DNA of 64,000 bases from Curvibacter sp. GWA2_64_110 (GCA_001797315.1 MGPC01000006.1:1-64000), one strand, 5' to 3'. Shown: positions 27,469 to 37,573, counted from the stretch's first letter. Translations and numbers: made by a program. Notes: generated from the sequence alone by a model not told the origin.

Positions 27469-28320
27469 ATGGCAACTTATTTGATTGGCGACATCCAGGG
27501 CTGCGACAGCGCCCTGCAGCGTCTGCTCGACGAAATTTCCTTCTCGCCCAGCCGCGACACGCTCTACCTGTTGGGCGACCTGGTCAACCGCGGGCCGGAC
27601 TCGGCAGCCGTGCTGCGCCGGCTCATGGGCTATGGCGACGCTGCCCGCTGCCTGCTGGGTAACCACGACCTGCACCTGCTGGCCATCGCGCACGGCGTGC
27701 GCCGGCCCAGCCGCAGCGACACGCTGGACGACGTCCTGCAGGCACCGGACCGGCCCGCCTTGCTGGACTGGCTGTGCCGGCAACGCCTGGCGCTGCTGGA
27801 GCACTGCCACGATGAAGAGGTTTTAATGGTCCATGCCGGCGTCCTGCCTACGTGGACAGCTACAAAAACAATAGCATTGGCAAGCGAGGTGGAAGCCGTA
27901 CTGCAAAGTCCCGACCTGCCGGACTTTCTGCATCAGATGTACGGCAACGAACCGACCGGCTGGGACGATGCGCTCACCGGCAGCGCGCGGCTGCGCGTGA
28001 TCGTCAATGCGCTGACCCGGCTGCGTTTTTGCACGGCCGCGGGCGAGATGGAATTCCAGACCACGGCCAGCGCCAGCCAAGCGCCAGCGGGTTACCTGCC
28101 GTGGTTCGAGGTGCCGGGGCGGCAGAGCGCCGATGTGACGGTGGCTTTCGGCCACTGGTCCACGCTGGGCTGGCTGAACCGGCCCGATGTGCTGGCGCTG
28201 GACACCGGCTGCGTCTGGGGTGGTTGTCTGAGCGCGGTGCGCCTGGGCGCGGCCCGGGCGCATGAACTGATCCAGGTGAAGTGCGTCGCCGCGCAGACGC
28301 CGGGCGTGCGCGGCGATTGA
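27469..28320 (+). CDS. apaH: Bis(5'-nucleosyl)-tetraphosphatase, symmetrical
   Basis: ApaH cleaves Ap4A into two ADP. The 283-residue metallophosphatase shows [26 protein letters not shown] and VHAGVLPTW, and ends with [12 protein letters not shown] and [10 protein letters not shown], all in family order. The patch coding [10 protein letters not shown] (27855-27886) is AT-rich and matches the short interspersed repeat seen elsewhere in the window, but the protein does not appear longer there than E. coli ApaH. Start MATYLIGD at 27469 is by similarity. The 276-bp gap to dgcZ shows no other gene. Confidence 0.94.
   Translation: MATYLIGDIQGCDSALQRLLDEISFSPSRDTLYLLGDLVNRGPDSAAVLRRLMGYGDAARCLLGNHDLHLLAIAHGVRRPSRSDTLDDVLQAPDRPALLDWLCRQRLALLEHCHDEEVLMVHAGVLPTWTATKTIALASEVEAVLQSPDLPDFLHQMYGNEPTGWDDALTGSARLRVIVNALTRLRFCTAAGEMEFQTTASASQAPAGYLPWFEVPGRQSADVTVAFGHWSTLGWLNRPDVLALDTGCVWGGCLSAVRLGAARAHELIQVKCVAAQTPGVRGD
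27855..27886. repeat. Interspersed AT-rich repeat, copy 3 (inside apaH)
   Basis: gacagctacaaaaacaatag, then cattggcaagcg, matches the core of the copies at 1512 and 58474. It is in frame in apaH in a variable loop region. Confidence 0.45.
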
Positions 28321-28323
28321 GGC

Positions 28324-29802
28324 TTAAGACGCCGTCGGTTCGCTGGCCTTGAACAGGGCCGCCACCTTGCGCTTGGGCTTGATGTTGGCCGACACGCGGC
28401 TGGCCGGCTTGGCCGTCGGCTCCCAGGCCGGTGCGGCCTCGGTCGCAGGCGCTTCGTAAGGCTTGTTGAAGAAGGGGTCTTGCGGCGCCGCTGCCGGGCG
28501 GGCGTAGTCGCGCGGGGCCGAACGGCGCTCGCGTCGCTCACCACCGCGCTCGCCTCGTTCCTCGCTCTGCTCGTACAGGCGCCGGCCGTCGTTGATGCGG
28601 CCCTGCTTGCGGATGTCCGGGGTGTCCTCGTCGAACTCCACGGCTTCGAGCTCGATCTTGGTCTTGATGAGCTTTTCGATGTCACCCACCAGACGGCTGT
28701 CCTTGCCCGAGACAAAGCTCACCGCCAGGCCGGAGGCACCAGCGCGGCCGGTGCGGCCGATGCGGTGCACATAGTCTTCGGCGTTGAACGGGATGTCGAA
28801 GTTGAACACCGCCGGCACGTCCTTGATGTCCAGGCCGCGGGCGGCCACGTCGGTACACACCAGTAGGTCGACTTCGCCCTTCTTGAAGGCGTCCAGCGCT
28901 TTCAGGCGCTCGTCCTGGCTCTTGTCGCCGTGCAGGGCGGTGGTCTTGAGGCCTTCGCGTTCCAGCGAACGGGCCAGCCGGGCGCAGCCGAGCTTGCTGT
29001 TGACGAACACGAAGGCCTGCTTCATGCCGCGCTGGCGCAGGATCTGGTGCAGGGCATGGCGCTTGTCGTCGTCACCCACGCTGTAGAAATGCTGCTCCAC
29101 GGTGGAGGCGGTGGCGTTGGAACGCGCCACCTCGATCGTCACCGGGTCCTGCAGGTAGCTGCTGGCCAGGCGCTTGATCTCGGGCGAGAAGGTGGCGCTG
29201 AACAAGAGCGTGGTGCGCTGCTTGGGCAGGTAGGAGAGGATGCGCTGCAGATCGGGCAGGAAGCCGATGTCGAGCATGCGGTCGGCCTCGTCCAGCACCA
29301 CGTACTCCACCTGGTTCAGCACCGCGTTCTTGGCTTCGATGTGGTCCAGCAGGCGGCCCGGCGTGGCCACCAGCACCTCGACGCCCTTTTTCAGCTCCAG
29401 CGTCTGCGGCTTCATGTCCATGCCGCCGAACACCACCGCGCTGCGCAGGTTGGTGTACTTGGCGTACAGCTTGACCTGCTGCGCCACCTGGTCGGCCAGC
29501 TCGCGCGTGGGCAGCAGCACCAGGGCGCGCACCGGGTGGCGCGCGGGCGAGGTGGAACTGTTTTCGTGCTTGAGCATGCGCTGCAGCAGCGGCAGCGAGA
29601 AGGCGGCGGTCTTGCCGGTGCCGGTCTGGGCGGCACCCATCACGTCACGGCCCTGCAACACCACGGGAATGGCCTGCGCCTGGATCGGCGTCATGGTCTC
29701 GTAGCCCATGTCGGCCACGGCACGCCTGAGAGGTTCGGCCAGGGTCAGGTCGGCATAACGCTGGGGCTCGGGGGCGCTGGATTCGGGGGTGGTTTGGGTC
29801 AT
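28324..29802 (-). CDS. rhlE: DEAD-box RNA helicase, RhlE type
   Basis: A 492-residue ATP-dependent RNA helicase. All core motifs are visible: AQTGTGKT (I), PTRELA (Ia), TPGR (Ib), DEAD (II), SAT (III), ARGLD (V) and HRIGRTGR (VI). The last 110 residues are a disordered, Arg/Glu-rich then Ala/Pro-rich tail (EERGERGGERRERRSAPRDY) ending with the basic KPKRKVAALF, typical of RhlE. Start MTQTTPESSAPEPQRYADL at 29802 is by similarity. RhlE helicases act in ribosome assembly, RNA decay and cold adaptation. Confidence 0.93.
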   Translation of the reverse strand: MTQTTPESSAPEPQRYADLTLAEPLRRAVADMGYETMTPIQAQAIPVVLQGRDVMGAAQTGTGKTAAFSLPLLQRMLKHENSSTSPARHPVRALVLLPTRELADQVAQQVKLYAKYTNLRSAVVFGGMDMKPQTLELKKGVEVLVATPGRLLDHIEAKNAVLNQVEYVVLDEADRMLDIGFLPDLQRILSYLPKQRTTLLFSATFSPEIKRLASSYLQDPVTIEVARSNATASTVEQHFYSVGDDDKRHALHQILRQRGMKQAFVFVNSKLGCARLARSLEREGLKTTALHGDKSQDERLKALDAFKKGEVDLLVCTDVAARGLDIKDVPAVFNFDIPFNAEDYVHRIGRTGRAGASGLAVSFVSGKDSRLVGDIEKLIKTKIELEAVEFDEDTPDIRKQGRINDGRRLYEQSEERGERGGERRERRSAPRDYARPAAAPQDPFFNKPYEAPATEAAPAWEPTAKPASRVSANIKPKRKVAALFKASEPTAS

Positions 29803-29980
29803 CGATACCTGGGATTGTGTCGCCAGTAGTCCGGGGGGCCCGGTGGCCGGCGGTAAGTGCCCGAAATTTGGGCAACCCGTATTATCCCCCATCTACCACA
29901 AAGAGGCTTGGCCCGGCCCGGCGGGCTATTCCTGGGCTAGGAGCTCGCCCATCGGCCAGGGGCTCGGCTACAGTGCCGGC

Positions 29981-30892
29981 ATGCCTTTGCTCAATGCCGC
30001 CGACACCGCTGCCCGCCTGCCCTACCCTGAACTCGCACGCGAAGTCAACGCCTTGCTGCACGACAGCAGTGTCCAGGTACCGCCGCGCCTGGTGCAGGCC
30101 CTGCCCGGTGGCGGCAGCCTGTTCGTGATGCCGGCGCTCGACCGCCGCATCGCCATCACAAAACTCATCAGCTACACCCCGGCCAATGCCGGCACCGGCC
30201 GGCCCGCCATCCAGGGCGATGTGGTGGTGTTCGACCTCGCCACCGGCGAGCGCCGCCTGGTGCTCGATGGCCCCACCGTCACCGCACGTCGCACCGCGGC
30301 CGTGTCGCTGCTGGCCGCGCAAACCCTGGCGCCCAACACCCAAGGCCCGCTGCTCATCGTCGGCGCCGGCGTGCAGGGCCGCGCCCACCTCGAAGCCTTT
30401 GCTGCCGGCTTGGGCGTCACCGACGTACGGATTGCCTCGCGCAGCGAGGCGAGTGCACGCTCACTCGCAGAACATGCCCGTGCAATGGGTTTGAACGCCC
30501 AGGTGATGAGCGACCCGAATGCCGCATTGGCCGACTGCCCGCTGGTGGTCACCTGCACCCCGGCCAGCGGCGTCGTGCTGCAGGCGCTGCCGCGGCCGGA
30601 TGCCTTCATCGCCGCGGTGGGCGCCTTCACGCCGAAGATGGTGGAGCTGAGCCCCGAACTGTGCCGCCATATGGCAGCGCAGGGCACGGTGGTGCTGGAC
30701 ACGCGCGACGCCGACCACGAGGCCGGCGATCTGCTGCAGGCTGGGCTGAACGTGACGCAGTTCGCCACTTTGCAGGATGTGCTGCTGTCAAAGAAAAATC
30801 GGCCCGCGAGTCACTCGGGGCCGGTTCTGTTCAAAAGCTGCGGCTGGGCCGGCTGGGATCTGGCAGCCGCACGGCTGGCACTGCCGATCTGA
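29981..30892 (+). CDS. Ornithine cyclodeaminase/mu-crystallin family, likely Delta1-pyrroline/piperideine-2-carboxylate reductase
   Basis: The 303-residue NAD(P)-binding protein resembles the bacterial bifunctional Delta1-pyrroline-2-carboxylate/Delta1-piperideine-2-carboxylate reductases of the ornithine cyclodeaminase fold. Visible motifs are KLISYTPANAG (substrate lysine region), GPTVTARRTAAVSLLAAQTL, the Rossmann LLIVGAGVQGRAHLEAF and ADHEAGDLLQAG. Such enzymes act in hydroxyproline or D-lysine catabolism. True cyclodeaminase activity cannot be excluded from sequence alone. It is divergent from rhlE and converges with dcd; no catabolic partner genes adjoin it. Confidence 0.82.
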   Translation: MPLLNAADTAARLPYPELAREVNALLHDSSVQVPPRLVQALPGGGSLFVMPALDRRIAITKLISYTPANAGTGRPAIQGDVVVFDLATGERRLVLDGPTVTARRTAAVSLLAAQTLAPNTQGPLLIVGAGVQGRAHLEAFAAGLGVTDVRIASRSEASARSLAEHARAMGLNAQVMSDPNAALADCPLVVTCTPASGVVLQALPRPDAFIAAVGAFTPKMVELSPELCRHMAAQGTVVLDTRDADHEAGDLLQAGLNVTQFATLQDVLLSKKNRPASHSGPVLFKSCGWAGWDLAAARLALPI

Positions 30893-30895
30893 AAA

Positions 30896-31471
30896 TCAGG
30901 TCTTCGGCAGCGTCACGCCACGCTGACCCTGGTACTTGCCGCCGCGGTCCTTGTAGCTGGTCTCGCAGACATCGTCCTTGTCGCTCTCGAAGAACAGCAC
31001 CTGGGCGCAGCCCTCGCCAGCGTAGATCTTGGCCGGCAGCGGCGTGGTGTTGGAGAACTCCAACGTCACATAACCTTCCCACTCGGGTTCGAAGGGCGTG
31101 ACGTTGACGATGATGCCGCAGCGCGCGTAAGTGCTCTTGCCCAGGCAGATGGTCAGCACGTTGCGCGGAATGCGGAAGTATTCGACGGTACGCGCCAGCG
31201 CAAAGCTGTTGGGCGGGATGACGCAGACGTCGCTCTCGATGTCGACAAAGCTGCGTTCGTCGAAGTTCTTCGGATCGACCACCGTGCTGTAGATGTTGGT
31301 GAAGACCTTGAACTCGGGCGCGCAGCGGATGTCGTAGCCGTAGCTGCTGGTGCCGTAGCTGACGATCTTGTGGCCGGCGGCGTCCTGCCGGATCTGGCCG
31401 GGCTCGAAGGGCTCGATCATGCCGTGCTGCTCGGCCATGCGGCGGATCCATTTGTCGCTTTTGATGCTCAT
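30896..31471 (-). CDS. dcd: dCTP deaminase
   Basis: The 191-residue enzyme deaminates dCTP to dUTP for thymidylate synthesis. [12 protein letters not shown] at the N-terminus, [29 protein letters not shown] with the catalytic Glu, and [11 protein letters not shown] match the trimeric dUTPase-like family. Length is normal for the monofunctional E. coli-type enzyme. ATG 31471 is chosen because similarity begins at MSIKSDKWI. Confidence 0.95.
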   Translation of the reverse strand: MSIKSDKWIRRMAEQHGMIEPFEPGQIRQDAAGHKIVSYGTSSYGYDIRCAPEFKVFTNIYSTVVDPKNFDERSFVDIESDVCVIPPNSFALARTVEYFRIPRNVLTICLGKSTYARCGIIVNVTPFEPEWEGYVTLEFSNTTPLPAKIYAGEGCAQVLFFESDKDDVCETSYKDRGGKYQGQRGVTLPKT

Positions 31472-31574
31472 GGTGGTTTTCCTGGGAATGCGCCGATTGT
31501 AGGCAGGCTTTGAACGCACGCCGGCGCCCCCCGGTGCTGCGCGCCCGGGGCTCCGCCGCTTTCCTTGATCTGGC

Positions 31575-32489
31575 TCAGGCAGCCCTGAACAGCGCCACCA
31601 GCGTCTGGCGCAGCCAGCGGTTGCCCGGGTCGGTCTCGAAGCGGCGGCTCCAGTGCAGCGAGACCGTGAAGTCGCGCAGCGGGAACGGCGGCTCGATCAG
31701 CGTATAGCCGCCCTGGTCGGCAAAACCGCCTGCGATGTTGCGCGGCATCACCACGCCCAGGTCGGTGGCGCGCACGATGGCCGGCAGCACCATGAAGTGC
31801 TCGGTGGTCAGGCGCACGCGGTCCTCCAGCTTGAGCAGTTGCAGGATGCGCAGCGTGTCCGAGTGGGTGCGCCCGGCCACGAACTCCAGCTGGTGCAGCG
31901 CTTCCAGCAGGGCCTTGCCGCTGCGCCGGCGCCGCCGGTATTCGGCTGCAAACGGGTGCCCTTCGCGCAGCAGCACGATGTAGCGGTCCTTCAGCAGCTG
32001 CTGGCGCTGCGTGTCCTTGACGCTGGGCAGGAAGCCGAAAGCAAAGTCGATCTGGCCGCTGTCGAGCGCGTCGGCAATGGCCGCCGGCGGCAGCGCCTGG
32101 GTTTCGATGCGCACCCCCGGTGCCTGCTGGCGCAGGTGGGCCATCAGGTCGGGCAGGAAACGGCCCTCACCGATGTCGCTCATGTGGATGTGAAAAGTCT
32201 TTTGCGACTGCAGCGGGTCGAACTGCACCGACTCGTTGAGCGCCTGCTCCAGCAGGCCCAGCGCGGCGCGCACCGCCGGCGCCAGGCGCTCGGCCTTCGG
32301 CGTCGGCTGCACGCCGCCGGCGGCACGCATGAACAGCGGGTCCTTGATCAGCAGGCGCAGGCGCGTCAGGCCCTGGCTGACGGCCGGCTGCGTCAGGTCC
32401 AGCGTATCGGCGGCGCGGCTGACGTTGCGCGTGCGGTAGACCGCATCGAAGACGCGCAGCAGGTTGAGGTCGACATCCTTGATATGCAT
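31575..32489 (-). CDS. LysR family transcriptional regulator (next to oxidoreductase cluster)
   Basis: The 304-residue protein has an N-terminal winged helix (residues 1-60: [39 protein letters not shown]) and a C-terminal effector domain with [15 protein letters not shown] and [11 protein letters not shown]. It resembles the NahR/NodD/LinR branch, which responds to aromatic compounds. It is divergent from the oxidoreductase operon across a 91-bp AT-rich gap, so it is the likely regulator of that operon; an aromatic or 2-oxo acid inducer is inference. Confidence 0.9.
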   Translation of the reverse strand: MHIKDVDLNLLRVFDAVYRTRNVSRAADTLDLTQPAVSQGLTRLRLLIKDPLFMRAAGGVQPTPKAERLAPAVRAALGLLEQALNESVQFDPLQSQKTFHIHMSDIGEGRFLPDLMAHLRQQAPGVRIETQALPPAAIADALDSGQIDFAFGFLPSVKDTQRQQLLKDRYIVLLREGHPFAAEYRRRRRSGKALLEALHQLEFVAGRTHSDTLRILQLLKLEDRVRLTTEHFMVLPAIVRATDLGVVMPRNIAGGFADQGGYTLIEPPFPLRDFTVSLHWSRRFETDPGNRWLRQTLVALFRAA

Positions 32490-32530
32490 ATATCTAATAT
32501 TCGTTAGTCATCATATTTTATTGATTGATA
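32482..32530. promoter_or_regulatory. AT-rich divergent control region with inverted repeats
   Basis: The gap between the LysR gene and the oxidoreductase gene holds the palindrome ATATGCATAT (32482-32491, overlapping the LysR start codon) and CTAA-N6-TTAG (32494-32507). Neither is an exact T-N11-A LysR box, so the operator assignment is tentative. Confidence 0.35.
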
Positions 32531-32580
32531 AGTGATTGCGCACGACACTGCGCCACTGATCAGAATATTGAGAGACAAGC

Positions 32581-34743
32581 GTGGAAGTTTCATTCAGCAA
32601 GGAAATCGAGTCCTTGGCGTTGGGCGTGGGCGAAACCTTTCATGGCGAGGGCATCCTGGCCATCACCAAGGGGCTGCTGCAATCGGGCGTGGCCTACGTC
32701 GGCGGCTACCAGGGCGCGCCGGTGTCGCACCTGCTGGACGTGATGGTGCAGGCCAAGCCCTACATGGACCAGCTCGGCGTGCACGTGGAGGCCTGCTCCA
32801 ACGAGGCCTCGGCCGCCGCCATGCTGGGCGCCTCCATCCATTACCCGCTGCGCGGCGCCGTCACCTGGAAGTCGATCGTCGGCACCAATGTGGCGGCCGA
32901 CGCGCTCTCTAACCTGGCCTCGCCGGGTGTCACCGGCGGCGTGCTGATCGTGGTGGGCGAGGACTACGGCGAAGGCGCCAGCGTGATCCAGGAACGCAGC
33001 CACGCCTATGCGCTCAAGTCCTGCATGGTGCTGCTCGACCCACGGCCCGACCTTTCCAAGATGGTGCAGATGGTGGAAGAGGGTTTCCGCCTGTCGGAAG
33101 CCTCCAACATGCCGGCCATGATGGAGCTGCGCATCCGCACCTGCCACGTGCGCGGCAGCTTCGCGTGCAAGGACAACGTGCCGCCGGCCGTCTCGACCCG
33201 GCACCTGATGGCCGAGCCGGCCAAGTTCGACTACATGAAGCTGGCCCACCCGCCGGTGACCTTCCGCCAGGAAAAACTCAAGGTGGAGCAGCGCATTCCG
33301 GCGGCACGCCAGTACATCGTCGAGCACAAGCTCAACGAGTTGATGGACGGCCCGCGCCAGGAACTCGGCATCATCGTGCAGGGCGGCATCTACAACGCCC
33401 TCATTCGCGCGCTGCAGCAGTTCGGCCTGGCCGATGCCTTTGGCAACAGCGAGATTCCGCTCCTGGTGCTCAACGTCACCTACCCGCTGGTGCCGGAGCA
33501 GGTGGCCGAGTTCGCACTGGAAAAACGCGCCGTGCTGGTGGTGGAAGAAGGCCAGCCCGAGTACATCGAGCAGGAGATCGCCACCTTCCTGCGTCGGCGC
33601 GACATCAACACCGCACTGCACGGCAAGGACATGCTGCCCTCCGGCGGCGAATACAACGTCGAGACGCTGACCGCCGGCCTGGTGGCCTTTTTGGCCCAGC
33701 ATGCCCGTGATGTGGACAGCAGTTCGGCCCAGGCCTGGCTGCAGGGCAACGACACACGTCGCGCGGCAGCGGCGCAGCAGCTGGCCCAGGCCGAAACCAC
33801 CCTGCCGACCCGTCCGCCGGGCTTTTGCATCGGCTGCCCGGAGCGGCCGGTGTTCTCGGCGCTCAAGCTGGCGCAGCAGGACGTCGGGCCGGTGCACATC
33901 GCGGCCGACATCGGCTGTCATGCCTTCGGCACTTTCGAGCCTTTCTCGTTCGGCCACTCCATCCTCGGCTACGGCATGAGCCTGGCCAGCCGCGCCGGCG
34001 TCTCGCCCATGATGCAGCGGCGCACCCTGTCCATCATGGGTGACGGCGGCTTCTGGCACAACGGCCTGCTGACCGGCGTGCAGAGCGCGCTGTTCAACGG
34101 CGACGACGCGGTGCTGATGATCTTCAAGAACGGCTACACCTCGGCCACCGGCACGCAGGACATCATCTCCACGCCCAGCCATGCCGCCAAGGAGGGTGCC
34201 GACGACAAGAGCACCAGCATCGTGCACACCAACCAGGCGATCGAAAACACGCTCAAGGGCATGGGCGTGCAATGGCTGCGCACCGTGCACACCTACGAGG
34301 TGGCCGAGATGCGCAAGACGATCAACGAAGCCTTCACCACCGAGTTCGGCGGCCTGAAGGTGATCGTGGCCGAAGGCGAATGCCAGCTGGAACGCCAGCG
34401 CCGCATCAAGCCCTGGATCGCCAGCCTGCTCAAAAAAGGCGAACGCGTGGTGCGCGTCAAATACGGCGTCGATGAAGACGTCTGCACCGGCGACCATGCC
34501 TGCATCCGCCTCTCCGGCTGCCCCACGCTCACGCTGAAGGACAACCCGGACCCGCTCAAGGTCGACCCGGTGGCGACCGTCATCGACGGCTGCGTCGGCT
34601 GCGGCCTGTGCGGTGCCAACGCCCACGCGGCCACGCTGTGCCCGTCCTTCTACCGCGCCGAAGTGATCCAGAACCCCAAGTGGCACGAGCGTCTGCTGGG
34701 CGGTCTGCGCGCCGCCTTCGTCCGCGTGCTGCAACCCGCTTAA
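32581..34743 (+). CDS. iorA: Indolepyruvate/arylpyruvate ferredoxin oxidoreductase, alpha subunit
   Basis: The 720-residue thiamine diphosphate enzyme oxidatively decarboxylates 2-oxo (aryl) acids to acyl-CoA. N-terminal: pyrimidine-binding domain (GYQGAPVSHLLDVM, VEACSNEASAAAMLGAS). Middle: GFCIGCPERPVF. TPP site: IMGDGGFWHNGLLTGVQSAL with FKNGYTSATG. C-terminal: ferredoxin-like Cys clusters DVCTGDHACIRLSGC and CVGCGLCGANAHAATLC. It is longer than archaeal IorA (about 620 residues), as in proteobacterial relatives. GTG start at 32581. The beta subunit follows 9 bp downstream and a LysR gene is divergent. Phenylpyruvate- or indolepyruvate-type substrates are inferred. Confidence 0.88.
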   Translation: MEVSFSKEIESLALGVGETFHGEGILAITKGLLQSGVAYVGGYQGAPVSHLLDVMVQAKPYMDQLGVHVEACSNEASAAAMLGASIHYPLRGAVTWKSIVGTNVAADALSNLASPGVTGGVLIVVGEDYGEGASVIQERSHAYALKSCMVLLDPRPDLSKMVQMVEEGFRLSEASNMPAMMELRIRTCHVRGSFACKDNVPPAVSTRHLMAEPAKFDYMKLAHPPVTFRQEKLKVEQRIPAARQYIVEHKLNELMDGPRQELGIIVQGGIYNALIRALQQFGLADAFGNSEIPLLVLNVTYPLVPEQVAEFALEKRAVLVVEEGQPEYIEQEIATFLRRRDINTALHGKDMLPSGGEYNVETLTAGLVAFLAQHARDVDSSSAQAWLQGNDTRRAAAAQQLAQAETTLPTRPPGFCIGCPERPVFSALKLAQQDVGPVHIAADIGCHAFGTFEPFSFGHSILGYGMSLASRAGVSPMMQRRTLSIMGDGGFWHNGLLTGVQSALFNGDDAVLMIFKNGYTSATGTQDIISTPSHAAKEGADDKSTSIVHTNQAIENTLKGMGVQWLRTVHTYEVAEMRKTINEAFTTEFGGLKVIVAEGECQLERQRRIKPWIASLLKKGERVVRVKYGVDEDVCTGDHACIRLSGCPTLTLKDNPDPLKVDPVATVIDGCVGCGLCGANAHAATLCPSFYRAEVIQNPKWHERLLGGLRAAFVRVLQPA

Positions 34744-34752
34744 AAAAAGAAC

Positions 34753-36357
34753 ATGTACCAGCAAAAACCCACCACCCTGCTGATCTGCGCCCTCGGCGGC
34801 GAAGGCGGCGGCGTGCTCTCCGAATGGCTGATCGACGTCGCGCGCGCCAGCGGCTACGCGGCGCAGAGCACCTCCATCCCCGGCGTGGCCCAGCGCACCG
34901 GCGCCACCACCTATTACGTCGAGGTGTTTCCGGTACCGATGGCCGAACTGGCTGGCCGCCGCCCGGTGTTCAGCCTCTACCCGGCACCCGGCAGCCTCGA
35001 CGCCATCGTTTCGTCCGAACTGCTGGAGACAGCACGCCAGATCGGCAACAGCATGAGCGCGGCCGAGCGCACACTGGTCATCACCTCCAGCAACCGCACC
35101 CTGACCACGCAGGAGCGCATGCAGCTCGGCGACGGCCGCACCGACAACGCGCCGCTGCTGGATCTGGTGCGCAGCCACAGCCGCCAGCACCATGTGTTCG
35201 ACATGGGCGAGATCGCGCGGCACAGCGGCACCATCGTCAGTGCCGTGATGCTGGGCGCGATTGCCGGCAGCGGCCTGTTCCCCTTCACGCGCGCCGCCTT
35301 TGAGGGCGTGATCGAAGCCGGCGGCAAGGGCACGGCGGCCAGCCTGCGCGGCTTCGCCAGGGGTTTCGAGCTGGTACAGGGCCAGCAGTCGCAAGCCCGG
35401 CTGGTCCAGGATTTGCTATCAGATTCAGAGCACCCCGCGCAGATACAACAAGCGCCAAGGCCCGATTTCATTCAAATTTTCCCGCCAGCAGTGCAGGACA
35501 TCGTGACGCTGGGCCATGCGCGCCTGGTCGAGTACCAGGGCGCCGCCTACGCCCAGCGCTACGTCGAACGCCTGCAGCAGGTGCTGCAGGCCGAGCGCGC
35601 CAGCGACCCGGCCGGTGCCCACGGCCACGCCGTCACGCGCGAGATGGCTCGCTGGCTGGCACTGTGGATGGCCTTCGACGACATCGTGCGCGTGGCCGAT
35701 CTCAAGAGCCGCGCCCGCCGCTGGCAGCGCGTGCAGGGCGAAGTGAAGGCCGGCAGCGACGACCTGCTCAAGGTCTATGACCATTTCAAGCCCGGCGCAC
35801 CCGAGTTCGCCGCCCTGCTGCCCAACCAGCTGGCGCAGCGCGTGCTGGCATGGGACCGCCGCCGCGTGGCACGGGGCCAGGACTCGTGGGCGCTGCCGCT
35901 GAAGATCGGCACCCACTCGGTGGGCGGCATGATCGCGCTGCGCACCCTGGCCTGGCTCAAATGGCTGCGGCCGCTGGGCAGCCGCTTCGCCACCGAGCAG
36001 GCGCTGATCGAGCAGTGGCTCGCTGCGGTGGTCGCCGCCACACGCCGCCACTGGTCCACCGGCCATGAGATCGCGTTGTGCGGTCGCCTCATCAAGGGTT
36101 ACGGCTCGACCAACGAACGCGGCAAGGACAACCTGCTGCACATCGTCGGGCACCTGGCGACCACCGACAGTTTTGACTCGGACGAGGAGGCACGCGCCAA
36201 GGCCATTGCCGCAGCACGCAGCGCCGCGCTGGCCGACGATGCCGGCCGCGCGCTGGACCAGACACTGCTGCTGCACGGTGCGCCAGCGCGGCCCGTCAAA
36301 GAGCAACCGATCCGCTGGGTCAAGCGCCGCCCGAGCCAGGCCGGCGCTGCCAGCTGA
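34753..36357 (+). CDS. iorB: Indolepyruvate/arylpyruvate oxidoreductase, beta subunit (with C-terminal extension)
   Basis: The 534-residue partner of the preceding gene. Residues 1-200 form the oxidoreductase gamma-type domain: ICALGGEGGGVLSEWLIDVA and IPGVAQRTGATTYYVEVFP. Residues about 250-520 form an extra domain (DUF6537-like) absent from archaeal IorB: MARWLALWMAFDDIVRVADL and GYGSTNERGKDNLL are recognisable. The linker between (35411-35481: LSDSEHPAQIQQAPRPDFIQ) is AT-rich and matches a short interspersed repeat, so the joint has probably been altered by it. The two genes are tightly spaced and surely cotranscribed. Confidence 0.87.
   Translation: MYQQKPTTLLICALGGEGGGVLSEWLIDVARASGYAAQSTSIPGVAQRTGATTYYVEVFPVPMAELAGRRPVFSLYPAPGSLDAIVSSELLETARQIGNSMSAAERTLVITSSNRTLTTQERMQLGDGRTDNAPLLDLVRSHSRQHHVFDMGEIARHSGTIVSAVMLGAIAGSGLFPFTRAAFEGVIEAGGKGTAASLRGFARGFELVQGQQSQARLVQDLLSDSEHPAQIQQAPRPDFIQIFPPAVQDIVTLGHARLVEYQGAAYAQRYVERLQQVLQAERASDPAGAHGHAVTREMARWLALWMAFDDIVRVADLKSRARRWQRVQGEVKAGSDDLLKVYDHFKPGAPEFAALLPNQLAQRVLAWDRRRVARGQDSWALPLKIGTHSVGGMIALRTLAWLKWLRPLGSRFATEQALIEQWLAAVVAATRRHWSTGHEIALCGRLIKGYGSTNERGKDNLLHIVGHLATTDSFDSDEEARAKAIAAARSAALADDAGRALDQTLLLHGAPARPVKEQPIRWVKRRPSQAGAAS
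35411..35481. repeat. Interspersed AT-rich repeat, copy 4 (inside iorB)
   Basis: atttgctatcagattcagag, a short GC segment, then acaacaagcgccaaggcccg and ttcattcaaatttt. The core and the caagcgcc arm correspond to the other copies. It is in frame in an interdomain linker. Confidence 0.5.
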
Positions 36358-36514
36358 TGCAGGGGAAACGATGATGTACAGGCAAAGACCCGCCCCTTAC
36401 ATTGAAACGGTCGCCGATGACGCTGCGCCCAGGCTGTCGCAAGCGCGGACCCTTGGCCGAGATGATTCCCGCCCCCCTTCCCGCCAACCCTGAAAACCAC
36501 AACGAGGAGACACC

Positions 36515-37573
36515 ATGCGATACAACAAAATCATCCAGTCCCTGCACCAGCAGGCCGTGGCGGCCGGCGTCATTGCCGCCACCGCCCTGGCTCTGGCCAG
36601 CAACCCGGTCCAGGCCCAGGACAAGCCGGTCATGTTCCGCTTCTCCAGTTGGGTCCCGGCCCAGCACCCGCTCAACCCCTCGCTGATCGCCTGGGGCGAG
36701 AGCATGAAAAAAGCCTCGGGCGGTACGCTCTCGGCCACCATGTTCCCGGCCCAGCAGCTGGGCAAGGCCTTCGACCACTACGACATGGCGCGCGACGGCA
36801 TCGCCGACTTCGCCTACGTGAACCCGGGCTACCAGCCGGGCCGTTTCCCCGTCTTCGCCGCCTCGGCCCTGCCCTTCCTGATTGCCAACGGCAAGGGCGG
36901 CTCGGCGGCGGTGGACGCCTGGTACCGCCACTACGCGGCCAAGGAAATGAAGGACGTCAAGTTCTGCTTTGCCTTCGTACATGACCCGGGCACCTTCCAC
37001 TCGCGCAAGAAGATCGTGCTGCCCTCCGACATCAAGGGCATGAAGATCCGTCCCGCGCACGAGGGCATCGGCCGCATGGTCACCCTGCTGGGCGGCACCA
37101 ACGTGCAGTCCTCGGCGCCGGAAGTACGCGAGATCATCGAGCGCGGCGTGGCCGATGCCGTCACCTTCCCCTGGGGCTCGATCCCGCTGTTCGGCATCGA
37201 CAAGGTGGTCAAGTACCACATGGACGTACCGCTGTACGTGACGCCCTTCGTCTGGGTCATGAACCAGGCCAAGTACAACGCCCTCTCGCCGGCGCAGAAA
37301 AAAGTGGTGGACGACCACTGCACCACCGAGTGGGCCGAGAAGGTGGCCAGCGAATGGGCCGACTTCGAGTACGGCGGCCACGCCAAGCTCGGCGCCATGC
37401 CCGACCACGAGGTCTACAAGCTCACCCCGGCCCAACTCGACGCCTGGCGCAAGGCCGTGGCACCGGTGGAGGCCGAATGGGCCAAGGACCTGAAGGACAA
37501 GACCGGCCAGGATGCCAAGCCGGTCCTGGACGCGCTCAAGCAGCAGCTCGTCAAGTACAAGGCCGCCATGTAA
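36515..37573 (+). CDS. dctP: TRAP transporter substrate-binding protein (DctP family)
   Basis: The 352-residue periplasmic binding protein starts with a signal peptide (about residues 1-34, ending NPVQAQ). The mature part has the DctP fold: FRFSSWVPAQHPLNPSLIAWG, the Arg-bearing IKGMKIRPAHEGIGRMV, and ADAVTFPWGSIPLFGIDKVV. Its membrane partners follow directly, completing a three-part TRAP importer for an organic anion. Downstream of the oxidoreductase operon by 157 bp; the ligand is probably the enzyme's substrate (inference). AACGAGGAG precedes the ATG. Confidence 0.92.
   Translation: MRYNKIIQSLHQQAVAAGVIAATALALASNPVQAQDKPVMFRFSSWVPAQHPLNPSLIAWGESMKKASGGTLSATMFPAQQLGKAFDHYDMARDGIADFAYVNPGYQPGRFPVFAASALPFLIANGKGGSAAVDAWYRHYAAKEMKDVKFCFAFVHDPGTFHSRKKIVLPSDIKGMKIRPAHEGIGRMVTLLGGTNVQSSAPEVREIIERGVADAVTFPWGSIPLFGIDKVVKYHMDVPLYVTPFVWVMNQAKYNALSPAQKKVVDDHCTTEWAEKVASEWADFEYGGHAKLGAMPDHEVYKLTPAQLDAWRKAVAPVEAEWAKDLKDKTGQDAKPVLDALKQQLVKYKAAM

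Noticed and set aside
32590-35394. A 934-codon open frame antisense to the oxidoreductase genes
   Set aside because: Same reason; the sense strand encodes thiamine diphosphate and Fe-S motifs in order.
36371-36493. 40-codon ORF between iorB and dctP with AGGGGAAA upstream
   Set aside because: It has a passable ribosome-binding site but a composition without structure or similarity; probably chance within a leader.
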